From positions 1-7,683 of the forward strand of contig CAKTPC010000092.1 in the NCBI GenBank assembly GCA_934590505.1: DNA of 7,683 nucleotides, read 5' to 3'. Shown here one piece after another: positions 6,281 through 7,683 of the stretch. The notes below the pieces were generated by a model. The model saw nothing but the letters and a program-made list of their open reading frames with translations, was not told the DNA's origin and did not search any database. The first letter of the stretch is position 1, and every line of letters begins with the position of its first letter. The translations under genes and the position numbers were made by a program. The DNA comes from an uncultured Oscillospiraceae bacterium. Lineage in GTDB: Bacteria; Bacillota; Clostridia; Oscillospirales; Oscillospiraceae.

Positions 6281-6286
6281 AAGATA

Positions 6287-7683
6287 ATGATAAAATTCGG
6301 TACCGGCGGCTGGCGAGCCATAATCGCCGATGAATTTACAAAGGAGAATATCCGTCTCCTGACGGCTGGTCTGTGCGGCCTGATGCTCGAAGAAGGGCAC
6401 GCGGGCAAGGAGATATGCGTCGGCTATGACAGGCGCTTTCTGTCTAAGGAGTCTGCGCACTGGGCGGCTGAGGTGCTGGTCGGCTACGGCTTCAAGGTGT
6501 ATATGATAAACCGCTCGTCGCCCACGCCGCTTATGATGTTCGTTGTCAAAACGCATGATATGCCATACGGCATGGCCATCACGGCGAGCCACAACCCTGC
6601 CATATATAACGGAATCAAAGTGTTCACCGCCGGCGGGCGCGACGCGGACAAGACCGTGACGAATAAAATAGAGGAGCACATCGCGCGCCTTACGCCTGAG
6701 GACGTCAAAAGCGTCGACTATGACACGGCGCTGGCCGAGGGGAAGATCACGGAGAAGAATCCATCGAACGATTATATTGACAGCATTCTTGCCGCGATAG
6801 ACGTCGAGGCGATAAAGAAGGCGCAGCTGCGCATTGCGCTCGACCCGATGTACGGCGTGAGCCAGACTTGCCTGAGTATGATACTCATGACCTGCCGCTG
6901 CGATCTTGAAATTATCCATGAGCGTCATGACACGCTCTTCGGCGGCAAGCTACCCGCGCCGAATGAGGAGACGATGGGCCCGCTCTCGGCACTCGTGCTC
7001 GACCGCTACCGCTGTGACCTCGGCATTGCCACCGACGGCGATGCTGACCGCATCGGCGTTATCGACGACGAGGGACACTTCGTCCATCCGAACAAGCTCC
7101 TTGTGCTGCTGTACTACTATCTTGTAAAATACCGTGGCTGGACAGGCCCGTGCGTGCGCAATAACTCCACGACGCATCTGCTTGACCGTGTAGCCGAGGG
7201 GCAGGGGCAGAAGTGCTATGAGGTGCCTGTCGGCTTCAAGTGGGTCTCGGCAAAGATGACGGAGACGGACGCTATAATCGGCGGAGAGTCCTCCGGCGGC
7301 CTTGCCGTGCGCGGGCATATCTCCGGTAAGGACGGCATATACGCCGCGGCGCTGCTGGTCGAAATGCTTGCCGTCACAGGCAAAAAGCTCTCGGAGCTGT
7401 ACCGCGAGATATGCGAACTTTACGGCGAGCTTGCCTATGCCGAGGCGTCCTATACCATGACGAACGAACGCAAGGCGGAACTGCAGCGCTTCCTGTTTGA
7501 AGAGCTGCAAAATCCGGACTTTGACAGCGTCGACCACATCAGCCGCGAGGATGGCTGCAAGGTTTACTTCACCGACGGCAGCTGGGTGATATGCCGCTTC
7601 TCCGGCACGGAGCCGCTGCTGCGTATGGCAGCCGAGGCCGAGACGAAGGAAAAGGCCGAGGGATATATAAGCACCTGGAAAAA
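6287..7683 (+). CDS. Phosphoglucomutase/phosphomannomutase (alpha-D-phosphohexomutase family), 3' end cut by window
   Basis: Interconverts hexose 6-phosphates and 1-phosphates via a phosphoserine enzyme, feeding sugar nucleotide synthesis for envelope glycans or storage polymer. The frame is open without a stop to the window edge and gives 465 residues; the usual family length (about 450-480) implies only a few codons are missing. All four active-site loops are present in order: the phosphoserine loop TASHNP with Ser101 (99-104), the Mg2+ loop DGDADR with D250, D252 and D254 (250-255), the sugar-specificity loop GGESSGG with E334 (332-338), and the phosphate-binding loop RFSGTEP (437-443). 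The opening FGTGGWRAII is typical of PGM/PMM proteins and unlike GlmM, which begins with a GTDG-type motif. Glucose versus mannose preference cannot be settled from sequence. It is divergent from the ECF/DUF436 operon and seems to have its own promoter. Confidence 0.93.
   Translation, partial: MIKFGTGGWRAIIADEFTKENIRLLTAGLCGLMLEEGHAGKEICVGYDRRFLSKESAHWAAEVLVGYGFKVYMINRSSPTPLMMFVVKTHDMPYGMAITASHNPAIYNGIKVFTAGGRDADKTVTNKIEEHIARLTPEDVKSVDYDTALAEGKITEKNPSNDYIDSILAAIDVEAIKKAQLRIALDPMYGVSQTCLSMILMTCRCDLEIIHERHDTLFGGKLPAPNEETMGPLSALVLDRYRCDLGIATDGDADRIGVIDDEGHFVHPNKLLVLLYYYLVKYRGWTGPCVRNNSTTHLLDRVAEGQGQKCYEVPVGFKWVSAKMTETDAIIGGESSGGLAVRGHISGKDGIYAAALLVEMLAVTGKKLSELYREICELYGELAYAEASYTMTNERKAELQRFLFEELQNPDFDSVDHISREDGCKVYFTDGSWVICRFSGTEPLLRMAAEAETKEKAEGYISTWK

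Noticed and set aside
6089..6286. Vitamin riboswitch upstream of the ECF S-component gene
   Set aside because: I looked on the minus strand for a conserved riboswitch core such as the THI box or RFN element and did not recognise one. The predicted leader is only about 20 nt. A covariance-model search would settle it.
6089..6928. N-terminal extension of the ECF S-component frame (up to 450 codons in total)
   Set aside because: The extension is antisense to the mutase gene and crosses the promoter region. The GGAGGT site and the family-typical first helix place the start at 6088.
1..7683. Mobile element, defence cassette or CRISPR array
   Set aside because: No transposase, integrase, nuclease-toxin gene, terminal repeats or regularly spaced repeats were seen. 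All long frames with plausible protein are housekeeping or transport genes.

Overview
This is a chromosomal housekeeping window, most likely from a GC-rich, low-to-moderately characterised gut-type Firmicute of the class Clostridia (Oscillospiraceae/Ruminococcaceae-like). The lineage is an inference. It rests on the Firmicute-type gene set (membrane-anchored FtsK/SpoIIIE, Mini-RNase III, RqcH, a DUF436/YwlG protein, an ECF S-component), the Lys/Ser/Thr-rich FtsK N-terminus, strong purine-rich Shine-Dalgarno sites, and GC-rich coding sequence beside AT-rich intergenic DNA. I see no insertion sequence, phage gene, CRISPR array, rRNA or tRNA, and no abrupt change in composition.

Layout. (1) Plus strand, 1-4924: the 3' end of a probable undecaprenyl-diphosphatase gene (uppP) is followed after 21 nt by ftsK/spoIIIE. 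A small hairpin then precedes mrnC (Mini-ribonuclease 3), which overlaps rqcH (NFACT family) by 11 nt. (2) A perfect 18-bp hairpin at 4937-4978 separates these genes from a convergent minus-strand pair. (3) Minus strand, 6088 down to 5011: an ECF-transporter S-component gene is followed after 13 nt by a DUF436 (YwlG-like) gene, an apparent two-gene operon with its own promoter. (4) A 198-bp AT-rich divergent intergenic region (6089-6286) carries candidate promoters for both directions. (5) Plus strand from 6287 to the window edge: a phosphoglucomutase/phosphomannomutase gene that is almost complete.

How the genes relate. UppP recycles the lipid carrier for envelope synthesis, and FtsK/SpoIIIE moves DNA through the closing septum, so the first two genes share a division/envelope theme. 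MrnC trims 23S rRNA in the 50S subunit, and RqcH acts on 50S subunits that still hold a stalled nascent chain, so the overlapping pair share the large ribosomal subunit. The ECF S-component probably captures a vitamin-like solute. Its coupling to a protein of unknown function (DUF436) is the best functional lead here. The hexose phosphate mutase supplies sugar-1-phosphates for envelope glycans or storage polymer.

Nothing in the window clearly looks like a new defence system or mobile system. The points worth a second look are the ECF/DUF436 pairing, the mrnC-rqcH overlap, an Asp-to-Glu change at a functionally important RqcH position, and regulatory structure in the two intergenic regions.
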